A DNA stretch of 6,723 nucleotides from Armatimonadota bacterium (GTDB lineage: Bacteria > Armatimonadota > SYMT01). This document shows, piece after piece, positions 3,932 to 6,723 of this stretch (the stretch's first letter is position 1; every line of letters begins with the position of its first letter). Location: contig JAJFMS010000743.1 in the NCBI GenBank assembly GCA_020696885.1, positions 1 to 6,723 on the forward strand, in the 5' to 3' direction. Below the pieces are notes generated by a model that did not search any database, was not told where the DNA came from, and was given only the letters and a program-made list of their open reading frames with translations. The translations under genes were made by a program, and so were the position numbers.

Positions 3932-6664
3932 CTACTTGCTGGCGCCGCTGACACGTACCGTCACCTGCGCCTGGCGCGGATCGCTGGTGGTGAGCGTCAG
4001 AACACCGTTTGCACGTCCCTTGCCGGAGGGGCTGAAACGCACCCGCAGCCCGAAGCTGCCGAACGGAGGGATGTTCACCGGGAAAGCATTGGCCGAGAAC
4101 GGGCTCGGCAGGCTGCTCGGGATGACCAGCAGCGACTGGGTGGGGCTCGTATTCTCGATCCAGAGCGTCTGCTCTTTGGACTTGTTGCGCTTCACGTTGC
4201 CGAAGTTGAGCTTGCGACCCACCTTGAGGCGGCCGGTGGGCGTCTGTACCGGAGCGCTCTCGGCGTAGGCGGAGAGCCCGCCGTCACTGTGGGCGCGCAC
4301 GCGGTACCGGTAGATCACGTTCGGAACGATAAACCGATCCGTGTAGGCGCTGACGTTCGGGCCGACGTCCGTGAGCGGGCGCCAGGGGGTGTCTCCCACC
4401 TTGCGCTCGATGGAGAAGCCGACCTCGTTGCTGCTGTGATCTTCCCAGGTCACTGCGAGGCGGTCCACTGCCTGGAACTCCGCCACCAGGTTGGTCGGCT
4501 GCGCGGGAATCTGGCGGGGCTCGACCAACCGCACGAAGAACCCTTCGGACCCGCCCGCAGCGGCGGGCTGGAACGATCCCAACGTGGTGGCAAAATTGGT
4601 GGAGTGGGTGGTGCCCGCAGCGAACAGCTCGCCGTCGCTGCCCAGCGCGAGGGCCGCGACGGAGTCGTCGTCGCTGCCGCCCAGGTAGGTGGTGTACACG
4701 AACGCGGTGCCCAGCACGTTCAGCTTAGCAACGAACCCGTCACCGGTGTTCTGCGCGCCTCTCCCGCCGAACGCTGGCTGGAAGGCGATGCGCGTGGGCA
4801 GGTTGGCGGAGTCGGTGGTGCCGGCCACGTAGGCGAAGCCGTCCTCACTCACCGTCAGCGCCGTGCCCGCGTCTACCCCGGCGCCGCCCAGGTAGGTCGC
4901 GTAGGCGAGCGTGCTGCCGAACGGATCCAGCTTCGCGACGTACGCGTCTCCCTTCCCACCGGGGGTCAGGCCCGGCGCCCCGAAGCTCACCGGGAAGTCG
5001 GTAGACTGCGTGCTGCCGGTGACGTAGGCGCTGCCCTCTTCATCCACGGCCACCGCGGTGGCCGTCTCGATCCCGGACCCGCCCAGGTAGGTGGAGTAAC
5101 CCGGGGTTCCGCCGAACGGATCCAGCTTGGTGATGAACGCGTCCGCCGCGAAGCTGAAGGCGGCGTTGTTCAGCCCCGGCTGGAAGGCGAAGCCGGTAAC
5201 CGGGAAGTTGCCGGAGATCGTCCAGCCCGTGACGAAGATGGCGTCCAACGAGTCCACCGCCACGCCGAGCGCTTCTTCTCCGCGGCTGCCGCCCAGGTAG
5301 GTGCTGTAGCTCAACGCAACTCCGGACGGGCTGATCGCGGTGACGAAGCCGTCCGTCGTTCCGCCCTGGTAGGCACTCTGGAGCGCGTCCGTGGTGGTAG
5401 GGAAGTTGGGCGACTGGGTGACGCCGCAGACGACCGCCTCACCGAGGGAGCTCACGGCGAGACCGGTGGCGCGGTCGTCGAGCCGGCCGCCGAGGTAGCC
5501 GGAGTAGACCAACTTCTCCCCATCCGCCGCCAGCTTGGTGACGAACGCGTCCTGCCCGCCGTTCTCCCGCGGGTCGAACGACACGGGGAGGTTGGGGAAA
5601 TCCGTGGAGAGGGTGTAGCCGGTGAGGTAGGTGTTCCCCGCGCCGTCCACGGCGATGCGCGAGGCCACGTCGTCACCACGACCGCCGATGTAGGTGGCGT
5701 AGTCCCGGATCCCGGCCGCGCTGAACCGCGCGACGAACAGGTCCCGGTCCGGGCTCTGCCCCTGGTCGCGGAAGTTGTCGTAGGTGTCGTTGGACACCGG
5801 GAAATCCGTCGAGGTGGTGGAGCCGGCCACGTAGACCTCGGTCACCTCGCCGGCCAGGTTCCGCGCCACCGCCACGCCGGTGCCGGTCTCACTGGAGCCG
5901 CCGCCGACGTAACTGGAGTAATCCAGAAGCGGATCGATCACGAGCGGCCGGCTCCGATCATACGCGCCGAGCTCGAAGCCGATGTCGTTGCTGGCGAGCC
6001 GGACATACTCCGCGCTTACCGGCTGCCGCACGCCGTCAACTTCCTGGTAGCACACCGGCTTGCGCAGGGTGAGCCCGCCGCCCTGCGTGGTCACGCGGAG
6101 GTCGCCGTCCACGCTCGCCAGCGTCGTCTCCGGGCCGCCTTCCACGTGCCAGCGGATCCGGCCGGCGTCCGCGCCAGGCTGCACCAAAAAGTCGTACTCC
6201 AACTCGCGCTGGCGGCCGTAATAAACCAGGTCCACGCCCGGATAGACGTCATGGCTGCGCACCCGCGAGTAGGTCTGCAGGTCTCGCTTCCACCGGTCCG
6301 CACTGCGGCCGCGCAGGTAGTTCACCTGCCCCGCCTGCGGACGCTCGCCGGTCACACGTGCCGATTGGCTGGCCCCGTGCAGGCTCATCCGCAGGACCGC
6401 GTCTTTCGTCCCCTCGGGACGCCGCAGCCGGAACACCGCTTCCGCCGGCTTGAGGAAGAGGGAGTAGCCGTCACCGCGGGCGAGGTAGCGCACTTGCCGG
6501 TCGGTCTGGCCCTGGTTCTCCTCGAAGCTCATCGGCAGCCGCGCCACCTCCGAGAGCCCGGGAACGGGCGCCTGCGAACCTCGCTGCTGGGAGAGCGCGG
6601 AGAGACCAAAGAACCCTCCCGCAAGGAGGAGGGCGGCGGCGGTAGCACTCGGGCGGGTAGGCAT
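3932..6664 (-). CDS. Secreted SBBP-repeat beta-propeller protein with FN3 and ASH/HYDIN-like Ig domain
   Basis: 910 residues from ATG 6664 to TAG 3934-3932. Residues 1-25 look like a signal peptide (Arg near the start, hydrophobic AAALLLAGGFFGLSALS), so the protein is exported. Residues about 36-245 form the module usual in front of SBBP repeats (LPMSFEENQGQTDRQVRYLA, VDLVYYGRQRELEYDF, LVIDP). Residues about 248-716 hold seven SBBP units of about 62-70 residues with the pattern Y.(T/S)Y(L/I/V)GG...VAVD..G..YV.G.T.STDFP. A fibronectin type III domain follows at about 720-808 (PTNLVAEF, SIERKVGDTPW, YRYRVRAHSDGGLSAY), then an ASH/SPD-2/HYDIN-like Ig domain at about 812-908 (LNFGNVKRNKSKEQTLWIENTS, FSPSGKGRANGVLTLTTSDP). 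No C-terminal membrane anchor or sorting signal is visible. The role is unknown; such proteins are presumed extracellular or surface binding proteins. No strong ribosome binding site precedes the ATG. It is transcribed toward the kai region but separated from it by a convergent gene. Confidence 0.92.
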   Translation of the reverse strand: MPTRPSATAAALLLAGGFFGLSALSQQRGSQAPVPGLSEVARLPMSFEENQGQTDRQVRYLARGDGYSLFLKPAEAVFRLRRPEGTKDAVLRMSLHGASQSARVTGERPQAGQVNYLRGRSADRWKRDLQTYSRVRSHDVYPGVDLVYYGRQRELEYDFLVQPGADAGRIRWHVEGGPETTLASVDGDLRVTTQGGGLTLRKPVCYQEVDGVRQPVSAEYVRLASNDIGFELGAYDRSRPLVIDPLLDYSSYVGGGSSETGTGVAVARNLAGEVTEVYVAGSTTSTDFPVSNDTYDNFRDQGQSPDRDLFVARFSAAGIRDYATYIGGRGDDVASRIAVDGAGNTYLTGYTLSTDFPNLPVSFDPRENGGQDAFVTKLAADGEKLVYSGYLGGRLDDRATGLAVSSLGEAVVCGVTQSPNFPTTTDALQSAYQGGTTDGFVTAISPSGVALSYSTYLGGSRGEEALGVAVDSLDAIFVTGWTISGNFPVTGFAFQPGLNNAAFSFAADAFITKLDPFGGTPGYSTYLGGSGIETATAVAVDEEGSAYVTGSTQSTDFPVSFGAPGLTPGGKGDAYVAKLDPFGSTLAYATYLGGAGVDAGTALTVSEDGFAYVAGTTDSANLPTRIAFQPAFGGRGAQNTGDGFVAKLNVLGTAFVYTTYLGGSDDDSVAALALGSDGELFAAGTTHSTNFATTLGSFQPAAAGGSEGFFVRLVEPRQIPAQPTNLVAEFQAVDRLAVTWEDHSSNEVGFSIERKVGDTPWRPLTDVGPNVSAYTDRFIVPNVIYRYRVRAHSDGGLSAYAESAPVQTPTGRLKVGRKLNFGNVKRNKSKEQTLWIENTSPTQSLLVIPSSLPSPFSANAFPVNIPPFGSFGLRVRFSPSGKGRANGVLTLTTSDPRQAQVTVRVSGASK
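4517..5923 (-). repeat. Seven tandem SBBP repeat units inside the secreted protein
   Basis: Codes for residues about 248-716. Units start at about residues 248, 319, 385, 450, 520, 584 and 653. Each opens with an aromatic-x-x-Tyr-(Leu/Ile/Val)-Gly-Gly strand and has a VAxD..G..YVxGxTxSxxFP core and an (A/G)F(V/I)xKL-type end. Unit 3 is degenerate in the core (VSSLGEAVVCGVTQS), and unit 7 ends in FFVRL. At DNA level the YLGG codons recur as GCCCAGGTAGGT on the plus strand in several units, which could allow recombination between units. Confidence 0.85.
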
Positions 6665-6723
6665 CGATTTATCTACTTCGATCTCAACCGGATGAATACG
6701 GTCGTTAATAGGTGCCGAGGGTA
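6665..6723 (-). promoter_or_regulatory. Upstream region of the SBBP-repeat gene (partial)
   Basis: 59 bases before the ATG, cut by the window edge. It is more AT-rich than the genes and presumably holds the 5' leader. Only a weak GAAG precedes the start. I see no promoter hexamers I would defend. Confidence 0.3.

Overview
GC-rich bacterial DNA. The source cannot be named from this window. A clock-type KaiC/KaiB operon without kaiA beside a large secreted SBBP-repeat propeller protein fits environmental, non-cyanobacterial lineages such as Acidobacteriota, Armatimonadota or Myxococcota; this placement is inference only.

Positions 1-2991 (minus strand): a tightly coupled operon transcribed right to left, kaiC - kaiB1 - kaiB2 - sensor histidine kinase. 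kaiC and kaiB1 share a 4-base ATGA overlap, kaiB1 and kaiB2 are 2 bases apart, and kaiB2 and the kinase share another ATGA overlap. The kinase runs off the left edge just after its H-box. KaiC keeps both ATPase modules, but its canonical phosphorylation pair reads Ala-Ser instead of Ser-Thr and its C-terminal tail is very short. The two KaiBs are clearly different: KaiB1 is canonical, while KaiB2 has an N-terminal extension and a changed C-terminal motif. The likely logic is KaiC as ATP-driven timer or state switch, KaiB as partner and the kinase as output, possibly a split version of the cyanobacterial SasA arrangement.

Positions 2992-3276: the kaiC leader and intergenic region. It holds a strong intrinsic-terminator hairpin with a U-tract on the minus strand, ending 16 bases before the kaiC ATG, with no convincing gene upstream that it would terminate. 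This makes it a candidate attenuator of the kai operon.

Positions 3277-3805 (plus strand): a DUF4291-family gene broken by an internal deletion of about 100 bases that also shifts the frame; annotated as a pseudogene.

Positions 3806-3931: a convergent intergenic gap with a perfect 15-bp stem-loop.

Positions 3932-6664 (minus strand): a 910-residue exported protein with a signal peptide, a conserved N-terminal module, seven SBBP blades (a complete seven-bladed propeller by count), a fibronectin type III domain and a C-terminal ASH/HYDIN-like Ig domain. Positions 6665-6723 hold only its upstream sequence.
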